Positions 53,055-62,523 of a DNA stretch of 64,000 nucleotides are shown piece after piece. Positions within the stretch are counted from its first letter, which is position 1; each line of letters starts with the position of its first letter. Source of the stretch: Thalassotalea sp. Sam97 (GTDB taxonomy: Bacteria; Pseudomonadota; Gammaproteobacteria; Enterobacterales; Alteromonadaceae); NCBI RefSeq assembly GCF_041379765.1, contig NZ_CP166919.1:558001-622000 (forward strand), given 5' to 3'. The notes below the pieces were generated by a model, which saw nothing but the letters and a program-made list of their open reading frames with translations, had not been told where the DNA came from and searched no databases. Position numbers and translations under genes: made by a program.

Positions 53055-54098
53055 ATGGATATTACCGAGCTTTTAGCATTTAGCGTTGAGCACAATGCTT
53101 CCGACTTACATCTTTCTACCGGTATGCCACCAGCTATTCGTGTCGATGGTGACGTACGTAAGATTAACATTCCGTCGCTCGAAGACAAAGACGTTAATGC
53201 TTTAGTCTACGATATCATGACAGATCGTCAACGTAAGGAATACGAAGAAAACCTTGAAGTGGACTTTTCATTTGAAGTACCAAACTTGGCACGCTTCAGG
53301 GTAAATGCTTTTAATCAAAACCGTGGTCCAGCAGCGGTATTCCGTACTATCCCTAGCACTATTTTATCAATGGAAGAGTTAGGCTGCCCTGATATTTTCC
53401 GTGATATTGCTGATAACCCTCGCGGCCTAGTGTTGGTTACCGGTCCAACGGGTTCTGGTAAATCAACAACGTTGGCCGCTATGGTCGATTATATTAACCA
53501 AAACAAACGTCATCACATCTTAACCATCGAAGATCCGATCGAATTTGTTCACGAAAACAAACAATGTTTGATTAACCAACGTGAAGTTCATCGCGATACG
53601 TTAAGCTTTAACGCAGCACTGCGCAGTGCGCTTCGTGAAGATCCGGATGTGATCTTAGTTGGTGAGATGCGTGACCTTGAAACGATTCGCCTAGCGATGA
53701 CAGCGGCAGAAACCGGTCACTTAGTATTTGGTACTTTGCATACCACCTCGGCACCGAAAACCATTGACCGTATTGTCGATGTATTCCCAGGTGAAGAAAA
53801 AGATATGGTACGTTCAATGTTATCTGAGTCGTTAAAAGCGGTTATCTCGCAAACCTTATTAAAGAAAGTTGGCGGTGGTCGTGTGGCGGCGCATGAGATT
53901 ATGATCGGCATTCCAGCAATTCGTAACCTGATCCGTGAAGATAAAATTGCGCAAATGTATTCAGCTATCCAAACCGGTATGTCACATGGTATGCAGACCA
54001 TGGATCAGTGTTTACAAAATCTATTAAGCCGTGGCCTTATCACCCGTGAAAACGCAATGGCGAAAGCGGTTGATAAAAACCAGTTTAGAGTTTACTAA
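53055..54098 (+). CDS. pilT: Type IV pilus retraction ATPase PilT
   Basis: Hexameric cytoplasmic motor that powers pilus retraction for twitching and DNA uptake. Conserved boxes: N-terminal SDLHLSTG, Walker A GPTGSGKSTT, Asp box TIEDPIEFVH, Walker B DPDVILVGEMRD, His box GHLVFGTLHT and the AIRNLIREDK C-terminal retraction motif. I chose the ATG at 53055 (AGGAA upstream); the frame opens upstream inside yggS's promoter region. 347 residues. Confidence 0.95.
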   Translation: MDITELLAFSVEHNASDLHLSTGMPPAIRVDGDVRKINIPSLEDKDVNALVYDIMTDRQRKEYEENLEVDFSFEVPNLARFRVNAFNQNRGPAAVFRTIPSTILSMEELGCPDIFRDIADNPRGLVLVTGPTGSGKSTTLAAMVDYINQNKRHHILTIEDPIEFVHENKQCLINQREVHRDTLSFNAALRSALREDPDVILVGEMRDLETIRLAMTAAETGHLVFGTLHTTSAPKTIDRIVDVFPGEEKDMVRSMLSESLKAVISQTLLKKVGGGRVAAHEIMIGIPAIRNLIREDKIAQMYSAIQTGMSHGMQTMDQCLQNLLSRGLITRENAMAKAVDKNQFRVY

Positions 54099-54124
54099 AC
54101 GCTTGCGTTTAAAGAGGTAGCACG

Positions 54125-55246
54125 ATGTATTTACACACGTTACTCGAGTCGATGGTAAACCAAGATGGTTCGGATATGTTCATTACCGTGAATATGAATC
54201 CAAGTGCCAAAATCAATGGCGAGCTTACCGCTATTGATGACAAACCATTGAGCTTTGACGATGCCTTAGAGCTCGTCGAAAGCTCTATGAACGACAAGCA
54301 AAAAGACGAATTTCATACCAGCAAAGAATGTAACTATGCGATTGCTGTTGACGGTATTGGCCGGTTTCGTATTTCCGCATTTTGGCAACGAGAAATGCCA
54401 GGTATGGTGGTGCGTCGTATCGTCACTGATATTCCCGATGTTGATAAGCTAGGCTTGCCATCGGTACTCAAAGAATTGGTGATGTCAAAGCGTGGTTTAG
54501 TATTGTTTGTTGGTGGTACAGGTACCGGTAAATCAACGTCGATGGCATCACTGATTGGTTATCGTAATAACAATGCTCGAGGACATATATTAACCATTGA
54601 AGATCCAGTGGAATTTGTCCATGAGCACGGTAGTTCGATGATCACCCAACGTGAAGTTGGTATGGATACGGAGTCGTTTGAATCGGCTCTGAAAAGTTCA
54701 CTCCGTCAAGCACCAGATGTGATTCTAATTGGTGAGATCCGCTCACAAGAAATCATGGAACATGCATTGAGCTTCGCTGAAACCGGACATTTGTGTATTG
54801 CGACCCTGCATGCCAACAACGCCAACCAAGCGATTGACCGTATCATGCACTTAGTGCCTGCTGAACAGCACCAAAAACTACAGTTTGATTTAGCACTTAA
54901 CTTACGCGGTATTGTTGCTCAACAATTAGTACCAACCCGTGATGGTCAAGGACGCCGAGCGGCGATTGAGATTTTACTCAACTCGCCATACATTGCGGAG
55001 TTGATCAAAAAAGGGCATGTCGGTGAGATCAAAGAAGTGATGTCAAAATCACGCGAGCAAGGCATGCAAACTTTTGACCAAGCATTGTTTGACTTGTATG
55101 AGTCTGGTGATATTAGTTACGCTGATGCCTTGCATCATGCTGACTCGCCGAATGATTTACGCTTAATGATTAAGTTACGCACTAATGAATCGGGCGGTAT
55201 GGGCGGCTTACGTGGTGTCACTTTAGATGGTGATGACGCGGAGTAA
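54125..55246 (+). CDS. pilU: Type IV pilus retraction ATPase PilU
   Basis: PilT paralogue that assists retraction under load. Walker A GGTGTGKSTS, TIEDPVEFVHEHGSSMI, Walker B APDVILIGEIRS and GHLCIATLHANNA are present; the chain has the PilU-specific acidic C-terminal tail (GGLRGVTLDGDDAE). 373 residues. It follows pilT by 26 bases and shares its transcript, ending at the terminator at 55275. Confidence 0.94.
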   Translation: MYLHTLLESMVNQDGSDMFITVNMNPSAKINGELTAIDDKPLSFDDALELVESSMNDKQKDEFHTSKECNYAIAVDGIGRFRISAFWQREMPGMVVRRIVTDIPDVDKLGLPSVLKELVMSKRGLVLFVGGTGTGKSTSMASLIGYRNNNARGHILTIEDPVEFVHEHGSSMITQREVGMDTESFESALKSSLRQAPDVILIGEIRSQEIMEHALSFAETGHLCIATLHANNANQAIDRIMHLVPAEQHQKLQFDLALNLRGIVAQQLVPTRDGQGRRAAIEILLNSPYIAELIKKGHVGEIKEVMSKSREQGMQTFDQALFDLYESGDISYADALHHADSPNDLRLMIKLRTNESGGMGGLRGVTLDGDDAE

Positions 55247-55274
55247 TCTGTCGCTTTGAGTTGTTTCGAATAAT

Positions 55275-55311
55275 AAAACGTGGCTACCGTTATGGTGCCA
55301 CGTTTTTTTTA
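55275..55311 (+). terminator. Intrinsic terminator of pilT-pilU
   Basis: A 10-bp stem (AAAACGTGGC / GCCACGTTTT) around a smaller ACC/GGT stem is followed by a T run, about 30 bases after the pilU stop. It may also serve the convergent oxygenase gene. Confidence 0.85.
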
Positions 55312-55368
55312 AGTTACTGAGCTCTGCTAACTTAGTTTTTAGCTAACTTGTTAACCTAGTCTTTTGGC

Positions 55369-56043
55369 TTAGCGCGGAGGATCTAATTTATTGTCTATCG
55401 ATGTATTGACTCGGTACCAGCCGGCAATAGAATAGCGATCTCGATTTGCAGGCAATACTTCGTGCGGAAACTCTTCGCTCAAAAACACCACAATAGTTCC
55501 GTATAACGGGATAACTTTTATGCCTTGTTTGTCGTCATCATCTCGATAAAGAACTAACTCACCCTTATCGCTTGCTTGCCAGTGCGGATTTAAGTAGGTG
55601 ACCATCGATAGCACACGATTGGTCTCACCCCGAAAGGCATCGTAGTGACGCTTATAGTAATCTCCTGGCGCATAGTGGGCGAAATGACTTTCAAATGAGA
55701 ATAAGCCAAGGAACAGGCGGCGATTAAGGTAGCTTTGCAGCTCGGCAGCCCAATCTAACCATAATTTTCCGGCGTCAGATTCTCCGGTAATCCAGCATAT
55801 TGCATCGGTACGAACAAACTCATTTTTCAGATAGTCCCGATTGCGACCGATGCCAGCATCGAGATACTTATGAACATGTAAGTTTTGTTGATAACAATAT
55901 AAGGACTCAGCGATGTCTTCAGGTAATGCTGAGGGTTGAATGCTATAACCATGTTGCCAAATGTCATCAGCTATTTTAGCAAACAGCGCTTGCCAGTGAT
56001 TATTGCCGTTTTTGGCATGATTCAAAGTGTGTAATGCGGCCAA
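55369..56043 (-). CDS. 2-oxoglutarate-Fe(II) oxygenase (prolyl-hydroxylase-like)
   Basis: A jelly-roll oxygenase likely to hydroxylate a protein or small-molecule substrate. The iron triad and 2OG Arg are visible: HYAPGDYYKRHYDAF (His and Asp), FPHEVLP (distal His) and RDRYSIAGWYR (Arg). N-terminal start is doubtful because no ATG lies in the first 60 codons. The TTG at 56043 has AGGA eight bases upstream; another TTG at 56133 would add 30 residues. 224 residues from the former. Confidence 0.8.
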   Translation of the reverse strand: MAALHTLNHAKNGNNHWQALFAKIADDIWQHGYSIQPSALPEDIAESLYCYQQNLHVHKYLDAGIGRNRDYLKNEFVRTDAICWITGESDAGKLWLDWAAELQSYLNRRLFLGLFSFESHFAHYAPGDYYKRHYDAFRGETNRVLSMVTYLNPHWQASDKGELVLYRDDDDKQGIKVIPLYGTIVVFLSEEFPHEVLPANRDRYSIAGWYRVNTSIDNKLDPPR

Positions 56044-56133
56044 TATTATATTCCTAATATGCACATTGTTATTATTGATAAATACACATATAGCGACAAT
56101 GGATCGCGCTAATTCATTGCCCCAGACACGCAA

Positions 56134-56628
56134 GTTAATCTGAGCTTTATCCTCAACATCTATAGTTTATGCATCAGTTTAAAGTGATGAGTAAACACGA
56201 GTAGGTATGAGGCAATTGCTAGGGTGGGCTGGGGTTAATCTTTAGTTTACAGGCAAATATTAAAAAGCGTTATTTATTCTGTCACTTACTTCGTTTTAGC
56301 GATCTATATAAAAATATAAAATATTACTGCCACAGGGAGAAGCAACAGGGCTAATTAAGGGGCACTAATAGTGCGAAAATTTAGGGGGGATATTTACCTT
56401 TATCGACCCGGTATGCTGCAACGACTGGTTTACTAAGAGCAAAAATTATCTGCTATCTTTCTTGGTTGTTTTGTTTTTAGACGTCTAGACGTAAAAGTGT
56501 AGATTTATTTTCAAATCCTGTGTAAAATTCACCGAAATTTACAATCTTGTCTATTATTTATTCACTTAATTGTTTTGCTGCTAATGACAGCAACCAGCTC
56601 GTGATAAATTAGTTTAAGTAGAGGCGTT
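56134..56628. other. Upstream region of metK
   Basis: About 495 bases without a gene. It holds the MetJ-like operator at 56479 and, further upstream, only AT-rich sequence. No SAM riboswitch fold is evident by eye. Confidence 0.5.
56479..56494. promoter_or_regulatory. MetJ operator (two met boxes)
   Basis: Tandem 8-mers AGACGTCT (perfect) and AGACGTAA (6 of 8) match the met box AGACGTCT repeat bound by MetJ with S-adenosylmethionine. They lie about 135-150 bases upstream of the metK ATG. Confidence 0.75.
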
Positions 56629-57816
56629 ATGGCTAAACATTATTTTACCTCTGAATCAGTTTCTGAAGGTCATCCGGATAAAATTGCCGATCAAATTTCT
56701 GATGCGGTGTTAGATGCGATTATTGCACAAGACAAACATTCACGTGTTGCGTGTGAAACCATGGTTAAAACCGGTGTTGCAATCATCTCTGGTGAGGTGA
56801 CGACAGAAGCATGGGTTGACCTTGAAAAGATAACTCGTAAGGTTATTACCGATATTGGTTACACCTCGTCAGAAGTTGGCTTTGACGGTGAAACGTGTGG
56901 CATTATGAACCTTATTGGTCAGCAGTCACCTGAGATTGCCCAAGGTGTAGACCGTGCAAAACCTGAAGAGCAAGGTGCCGGTGACCAAGGTTTGATGTTT
57001 GGTTATGCAACAAACGAAACGCCATCATTAATGCCAGCTCCTTTGTACTACTCACACCGTTTGGTTGAGCGTCAAGCTGAAATGCGCAAATCTGGCGTAT
57101 TACCATGGTTACGTCCTGATGCTAAATCACAAGTAACGTTTATTTATGAAGACAACAAACCAGTAGCAATCGATGCGGTTGTTTTGTCAACGCAACACGC
57201 TCCAGACATCAGCCAAGAAGATTTGTATGATGCGGTAATGGAAAACATTATCAAGCATACCTTACCAGCTGATTTGTTAACGGAAGATACCAAATACTTT
57301 ATTAACCCAACCGGTCGTTTTGTTATTGGTGGACCGGTAGGTGATTGTGGTTTAACTGGTCGTAAGATCATCGTTGATACTTATGGTGGTATGGCACGTC
57401 ACGGTGGCGGTGCGTTCAGTGGTAAAGATCCATCGAAAGTAGACCGCAGTGCAGCCTACGCAGGCCGTTATGTCGCGAAAAACATCGTTGCAGCGGGTCT
57501 TGCTGATCGTTGTGAAATTCAAGTGTCTTACGCGATTGGTGTTGCTGAGCCAACATCTATCTCTATCGAAACATTTGGCACGGGTAAGTTAGAAGAAGAG
57601 AAGTTGATCGCATTGGTACGTGAGCACTTCGATTTACGTCCTTACGGTATTACTAAAATGCTGGACTTGTTGCACCCAATGTACCAATTAACAGCAGCAT
57701 ATGGTCACTTTGGTCGTGAACCTTTTGAAATGACCGTGGGTGACGATACCTTTACTGCATTTAGCTGGGAAAAAACCGATAAAGCTGACGCTTTACGCGC
57801 TGCTGCTGGTTTATAA
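56629..57816 (+). CDS. metK: S-adenosylmethionine synthetase
   Basis: Makes AdoMet from methionine and ATP; AdoMet feeds spermidine synthesis, methylation and radical-SAM enzymes. Landmarks: EGHPDKIADQISDAVLDAI, GAGDQGLMFGYA, GGGAFSGKDPSKVDRSAAY and RYVAKNIVAAGLADRCEIQ. 395 residues, normal length. AGAGGCG precedes the ATG. The MetJ-like operator upstream suggests repression by AdoMet. A terminator follows at 57838. Confidence 0.97.
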   Translation: MAKHYFTSESVSEGHPDKIADQISDAVLDAIIAQDKHSRVACETMVKTGVAIISGEVTTEAWVDLEKITRKVITDIGYTSSEVGFDGETCGIMNLIGQQSPEIAQGVDRAKPEEQGAGDQGLMFGYATNETPSLMPAPLYYSHRLVERQAEMRKSGVLPWLRPDAKSQVTFIYEDNKPVAIDAVVLSTQHAPDISQEDLYDAVMENIIKHTLPADLLTEDTKYFINPTGRFVIGGPVGDCGLTGRKIIVDTYGGMARHGGGAFSGKDPSKVDRSAAYAGRYVAKNIVAAGLADRCEIQVSYAIGVAEPTSISIETFGTGKLEEEKLIALVREHFDLRPYGITKMLDLLHPMYQLTAAYGHFGREPFEMTVGDDTFTAFSWEKTDKADALRAAAGL

Positions 57817-57837
57817 TTACCGCTGAATTTATTAACG

Positions 57838-57864
57838 AAAAACCGGCATTTGCCGGTTTTTTTA
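57838..57864 (+). terminator. Intrinsic terminator of metK
   Basis: AACCGGCA / TGCCGGTT forms a tight stem flanked by A and T runs, about 22 bases after the stop. Confidence 0.92.
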
Positions 57865-57974
57865 TGCCATTCAAACAGCATGCGCTTATTCTTTAAGCGA
57901 GCACCCTCATCGCTCTTGTTTTTTGTCACGACAAGCCCTATCTTGTATGCATAACTTGATTACCAGAAAAACGT

Positions 57975-58703
57975 GTGAGTAACGCAAGATTTTATCAGGC
58001 TGGCGATTATACGGTCGGCCAAACAATCACTTTATCCGATGATGTGTTTGGGCATGTTATTCGGGTTCTTCGCTTAAAACAAGGCGATACTATTTATCTT
58101 TTTAACGGCGATGGCCACGATTATCAAGCGACGCTGGTTGAGGTTAGCAAAAAACAGGCTGTGGCGGATATTACGCAAGCGATAGCTATTGATAATGAGT
58201 CACCACTGAGCATTCATTTAGGCCAAGGTATCTCTCGAGGCGATCGTATGGACTTTACTTTGCAAAAGTCGGTTGAGCTCGGTGTAACCAAAATTACCCC
58301 TTTGTTTACTGAGCGTTGTGGCGTCAAACTCAACGCTGAACGTCTTGAGAAAAAACGTCAACAGTGGCAAAAAATAGTGATCAGTGCTTGTGAGCAAAGT
58401 GGCCGAGCGGTGGTGCCTGAGGTAATGCCAGCGATATCGCTACAAGAATGGTTGGCGCAGCCGACTGCAAGTTTAAAGTTGAATCTTCATCCTAAAGCGC
58501 AATATTCAATTGGTAATTTACCGCATCAGGCAAGCGCCACGCGCTTGTTGATAGGCCCTGAAGGAGGTCTTTCCGATGATGAAATTAGCGAAGCAAACGA
58601 CAGTGGCTTTGTTGATGTGCTATTAGGGCCGCGTGTACTGCGCACCGAAACCGCTGCTTTAGCAGCAATTACCGCCTTGCAGTGCAAGTTTGGCGATATG
58701 TAA
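57975..58703 (+). CDS. rsmE: 16S rRNA m3U1498 methyltransferase
   Basis: SPOUT-class methyltransferase for 16S rRNA U1498. Family motifs: HVIRVLRLKQGD, LGQGISRGDRMDFTLQKSVELGV, KITPLFTERCGV, VISACEQSGRAVVP and the knot region LLIGPEGGLSDDEI with LGPRVLRTETAAL. 242 residues. Start is a GTG at 57975 with only a weak ribosome-binding site. gshB follows 13 bases after the stop, the usual order. Confidence 0.95.
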   Translation: MSNARFYQAGDYTVGQTITLSDDVFGHVIRVLRLKQGDTIYLFNGDGHDYQATLVEVSKKQAVADITQAIAIDNESPLSIHLGQGISRGDRMDFTLQKSVELGVTKITPLFTERCGVKLNAERLEKKRQQWQKIVISACEQSGRAVVPEVMPAISLQEWLAQPTASLKLNLHPKAQYSIGNLPHQASATRLLIGPEGGLSDDEISEANDSGFVDVLLGPRVLRTETAALAAITALQCKFGDM

Positions 58704-58716
58704 TAAAGGAAAATTT

Positions 58717-59670
58717 ATGTCTTTACGTATTGGGGTCGTGATGGACCCAATTGAAAATATTAACGTTGCCAAGGATTCGTCATTAGCTATGATGCTCGAG
58801 GCACAAAAGCGCGGCCATCAATTGTTTTACATGAAAATGGAAGACTTGTACCTTGAGCAGGGAGAAGCTCGTGCTGAGGTTAGCAAGGTGACCGTTTATG
58901 ATGACGAAAGCCATTGGTATGATATCGAATATAATGACGATATCGCTTTGCATGAGATGGACGCGATTTTAATGCGCAAAGATCCGCCATTTGATACCGA
59001 ATATATTTATGCGACCTATATGCTGGAGCGGGCAGAAGAAAAAGGTACTTTGATTGTCAATAAGCCGCAAAGCTTGCGCGATTGTAATGAAAAATTATTT
59101 ACCGCATGGTTTAGCCAGTTCACGCCAAAGACCATAGTGACCCGCAGTTCGACCCGTATTCGAGAATTCCATAAGCAGCACCAAGATGTGATCATTAAGC
59201 CGCTTGATGGCATGGGTGGTTCATCTATTTTCCGCATGGGCAAAGGTGAAGCGAATGTCGGAGTTATCATTGAAACCTTGACCAATCACGGTAGCATGTA
59301 TGCCATGGTGCAAGAATACATGCCTGAGATTGTCGATGGCGACAAACGAATTCTGATTGTCAACGGCGAGCCTATGCCATATTGTTTGGCGCGAATCCCT
59401 GCGCAAGGTGAAACTCGTGGTAATTTAGCCGCTGGCGGTCGTGGTGAAGCGAGACCGTTATCGGCGGCAGATCGATTGGTCGCTGAAACCATTGGCCAAG
59501 AGTTGAAAAAGCGTGGTTTGTATTTTGTTGGTTTGGACATGATCGGTAATAAAGTAACCGAGATTAATGTCACCAGTCCTACCTGTATTCGCGAAATTGA
59601 AAAGGCTTATCCAATAAGCATTAGCGGTAAGCTATTCGATTGTATTGAAGAGCTCGTTAGCACACAGTAG
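58717..59670 (+). CDS. gshB: Glutathione synthetase
   Basis: ATP-grasp enzyme adding glycine to gamma-glutamylcysteine. Landmarks: LRIGVVMDPIENIN, ILMRKDPPFDTEYIY, IIKPLDGMGGSSIF (ATP grasp), RILIVNGEPMPYCLARIPAQGETRGNL and INVTSPTCIREIE. 317 residues from the ATG at 58717, which has AAGGA upstream; an ATG at 58690 overlaps rsmE and gives a non-family extension. Confidence 0.95.
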   Translation: MSLRIGVVMDPIENINVAKDSSLAMMLEAQKRGHQLFYMKMEDLYLEQGEARAEVSKVTVYDDESHWYDIEYNDDIALHEMDAILMRKDPPFDTEYIYATYMLERAEEKGTLIVNKPQSLRDCNEKLFTAWFSQFTPKTIVTRSSTRIREFHKQHQDVIIKPLDGMGGSSIFRMGKGEANVGVIIETLTNHGSMYAMVQEYMPEIVDGDKRILIVNGEPMPYCLARIPAQGETRGNLAAGGRGEARPLSAADRLVAETIGQELKKRGLYFVGLDMIGNKVTEINVTSPTCIREIEKAYPISISGKLFDCIEELVSTQ

Positions 59671-59875
59671 TGGCGGCCTCACATCCATATCGCTATTTTC
59701 TGCGATAATCATCGATAAAAGGCAAGGGTTTATACTCTTGCCTTGCAAAATTGCCATTTTGCCCCCATGGTTAAGTAATGGCACGATAAGCATACTCATA
59801 ACAACCTTTATCGGCATCACCCAGATAGACACAGACGTTTTATTTTTTTTGATGCACTAAATTTGAGGAGGGCTT

Positions 59876-60430
59876 ATGGACAGCTTAGAAAACCATCTAC
59901 TGATTGCTATGCCCAATATGCAAGATACCTATTTTCATAAAACGGTTACCTACATTTGTGAGCATAATGAACAGGGCGCGATGGGCTTGGTGGTTAACAT
60001 TCCCGTTCGTATTACCTTGCATGAACTGCTGGGGCAAATTGATGCCGACAGTCGTATCACCGAATCTTTAACTCAGCGTGTTTTAGCTGGCGGTCCGGTA
60101 TCGCCAGACCGTGGCTTTGTACTGCATAACACCCAGCCCGGGTGGACCAGTTCAATGGCGCTTAATTCGGAAATTATGATCACCACATCAAAAGATATTC
60201 TCGAGTCGTTAGGTACTGACAAAGCGCCACAGCAGTTTTTGGTTACCTTGGGTTATGCTGGGTGGGGACCAGGTCAACTTGAGCAAGAAATTAAAGACAA
60301 CTCGTGGTTGATAACCCGCGCTGATAAACAGATCTTATTTGATACACCTGTCGAATTACGTTGGCAAAAAGCTGCGGAAAAATTGGGCATTGATTTAGGC
60401 CATCTATCAACCCAAGTAGGGCATGCGTAA
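59876..60430 (+). CDS. yqgE: YqgE/AlgH family protein
   Basis: A 184-residue cytoplasmic protein of unresolved function (AlgH affects alginate in Pseudomonas). Typical start LENHLLIAMPNMQDTYFHKTV, then EHNEQGAMGLVVN, VLAGGPVSPDRGFVLH and LGYAGWGPGQLEQEI. A strong GAGGAGG precedes the ATG. It usually sits beside ruvX after gshB; here ruvX does not follow. Confidence 0.93.
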   Translation: MDSLENHLLIAMPNMQDTYFHKTVTYICEHNEQGAMGLVVNIPVRITLHELLGQIDADSRITESLTQRVLAGGPVSPDRGFVLHNTQPGWTSSMALNSEIMITTSKDILESLGTDKAPQQFLVTLGYAGWGPGQLEQEIKDNSWLITRADKQILFDTPVELRWQKAAEKLGIDLGHLSTQVGHA

Positions 60431-60459
60431 GGCTAGATAAGCAGGACAATCTGAGGATA

Positions 60460-60489
60460 AATAATCCCGAGTCAGGGCTCGGGATTATT
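60460..60489. terminator. Hairpin between convergent yqgE and slyD
   Basis: A 12-bp perfect stem (AATAATCCCGAG / CTCGGGATTATT) with a 6-base loop but no U run on either strand. It may slow or end transcription of one or both genes. Confidence 0.5.
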
Positions 60490-60569
60490 AAGGGCTAAGC
60501 CACAATCTCGATACGTTCTCGATACGTTGTTAACGGCTGATATTGAAGCCTAGTAGATCTACGAACAAG

Positions 60570-61061
60570 TTAGTCGTGGTGGTGACCACAACCACCTGCA
60601 CCATGCACGTGACCGTGAGCTAACTCTTCGTCAGTAGCATCGCGAACTTCAATAATTTCAACATCAAACTTAAGATCAATACCGGCCAATGGGTGGTTAC
60701 CATCAACGGTAATTTCATCATCTTCCATGCCAATAACGATAACGGTTTGCTCACCTTCATCGGTTTGTGCACGCAATTGCATACCCACGTCTAAATCTTC
60801 AATGGCTGAAAATAGTGCTTTTGGTACTGTTTGTACCAGACCATCGTGGCGCTGACCATAGGCATCATCGGCGCTCACGTCAACGATAAAGGTATCACCG
60901 ACCTGTTTGTCATTCAGCTCATTTTCTAAACCAGGAATTAAAAAACCTGTACCTTGAATGAAACTTAGTGGTTGGTCATCGTAAGAGCTGTCGATGAGGT
61001 TTTCTTCACTGTCCATCACCGCGTAATGCATGACGACGACTTTGTTGTTTGCAATTTTCAT
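60570..61061 (-). CDS. slyD: FKBP-type peptidyl-prolyl isomerase SlyD
   Basis: Isomerase and chaperone that also handles nickel in many bacteria. The FKBP domain starts VVMHYAVMDSEENLIDSS and holds the IF (insert-in-flap) chaperone domain (DVSADDAYGQRHDGLVQTVP...). The C-terminal tail is His-rich (HGHVHGAGGCGHHHD), the usual metal-binding region, but shorter than in E. coli. 163 residues. Confidence 0.93.
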   Translation of the reverse strand: MKIANNKVVVMHYAVMDSEENLIDSSYDDQPLSFIQGTGFLIPGLENELNDKQVGDTFIVDVSADDAYGQRHDGLVQTVPKALFSAIEDLDVGMQLRAQTDEGEQTVIVIGMEDDEITVDGNHPLAGIDLKFDVEIIEVRDATDEELAHGHVHGAGGCGHHHD

Positions 61062-61072
61062 AATGTTTCCAA

Positions 61073-62050
61073 TTAGTGTTCATTCAAAGAATAAGGTAGA
61101 GGTGCTATTGTTAAGGTCACCTCAGGATTGTCTTTTAGACGCAGTACAGCATCATCAGGGGTATCACTTGCCAATACCGCTTGAATTTCTAACGCACCGC
61201 TATCGGCTTGGTAATGGGCAAGGATATTGCCACCACGGCGCCAATTATCACCCAGTTGTACTTCGATAAGGGTATCATTAGCAATAGTTAGCGCTAGCTC
61301 TGTCTGACCTTGTAAGCGAAATAAAGCACGTTTGTTTTTACCTAAATATTTCATCCGAGCAACCGTTTCTTGGCCCATGTAACAGCCTTTGCTGAAACTA
61401 ATGCCATTAACGCACTGTAAATTAACCATCTGTGGCACGTACTCGCCAACCGCCGCTTCATTTAGATGCACAAAACCCGATTGAATTTCTAGTGCAGCCC
61501 ACAGTTGGCCGTCAAATTTTGGTAGCTCAGACTGTGCTTGTAAATCGGCAATGGTTTGCTCTGTTGCGACAATTAAATAACGTGGCAGATCACCTGCTAA
61601 ATAAATAATCGATGTTTGCTGGTGTTGCACAACAGGATTAAATGAGTCAGGCACTTTGCCAAATTGTTGTTCGATAAGCGCCACTCCTTGCTCGCCAACG
61701 AGCGTTAAAAACGCTAATTCGTCGCTTTGCTTGATGTCGACCTTAGCAAACACGCCATACTTTTGTAGTTGTGCCATAGATGCCGCGATGCTGGCTTTAC
61801 TTTGAATAAGTAAGCGTTGGCCAAAGTGATTAATGACTCGAAATGCAGCAAACATTTTGCCTTTGGCGTCACAGTGGGCACCAACAAGCAAGCCTTTATC
61901 ACTGAGTTTATTCATATCACAAGTGACTTGACCTTGTAGGTATGTGTCGGCTTCATCACCGGCAATGCTGATGGCAGAAATGTTATTACAGTCGATGGCA
62001 AAACTGTCAGGAAGCGAGCTTAAGTCAGGTCGCTGAGTTTGAAGATTCAT
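61073..62050 (-). CDS. ygfZ: tRNA-modifying / Fe-S assembly protein YgfZ
   Basis: A folate-binding GcvT-like protein needed for full activity of some Fe-S enzymes such as MiaB. The hallmark KGCYMGQETVARMKYLG motif is complete, and the N-terminal GDEADTYLQGQVTCDM and SFAIDCNN region matches. 325 residues. Divergent from sdhE, a conserved gammaproteobacterial neighbourhood. slyD follows closely on the same strand. Confidence 0.94.
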   Translation of the reverse strand: MNLQTQRPDLSSLPDSFAIDCNNISAISIAGDEADTYLQGQVTCDMNKLSDKGLLVGAHCDAKGKMFAAFRVINHFGQRLLIQSKASIAASMAQLQKYGVFAKVDIKQSDELAFLTLVGEQGVALIEQQFGKVPDSFNPVVQHQQTSIIYLAGDLPRYLIVATEQTIADLQAQSELPKFDGQLWAALEIQSGFVHLNEAAVGEYVPQMVNLQCVNGISFSKGCYMGQETVARMKYLGKNKRALFRLQGQTELALTIANDTLIEVQLGDNWRRGGNILAHYQADSGALEIQAVLASDTPDDAVLRLKDNPEVTLTIAPLPYSLNEH

Positions 62051-62271
62051 AAGTTTTTACTATGGTTAGTTTATGCCTAATAGTAAGGAAGTTAAGTACA
62101 TAACCACCACGCTATCCAGTGCATATGGGTATTTTGTTTAGCTGCAGTTAGTAATTGGGGCAAGAGGATTTAAAATCAAGCCACGGGTATCTTCAAGCCA
62201 TAATTTTTGGTGGTGATTCCTTAGGGTTAGGGCTACAATAGCGGCAATTTTTACAGTGTCTCGGAAAATGT

Positions 62272-62523
62272 ATGTCACTAGCAAACAATAAAGCCCGTTT
62301 ACGTTGGGCCTGTCGTCGCGGTATGTTGGAACTAGATGTGTTGTTTCTACCGTTTGTTGATGAGGCTTGGGATAATTTGACTGACCAGCAAAAAGTAGAC
62401 TTCGAGCGTTTACTTGAATGTGATGATCCAGAGCTTTTTGCTTGGTTTATGGGACATGAGGAATGCAAGGATGAAGCCCTCAACGCCATGGTACAACACA
62501 TCCTCAACCGAGTTAAAGTATAA
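62272..62523 (+). CDS. sdhE: Succinate dehydrogenase assembly factor SdhE
   Basis: Small protein that promotes FAD attachment to SdhA. The RGxxE motif is RRGMLELD, and the ECDDPELFAWFMGHE segment matches the family. 83 residues. Also known as the antitoxin CptB. ygfX overlaps its end in a different frame. Confidence 0.94.
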   Translation: MSLANNKARLRWACRRGMLELDVLFLPFVDEAWDNLTDQQKVDFERLLECDDPELFAWFMGHEECKDEALNAMVQHILNRVKV

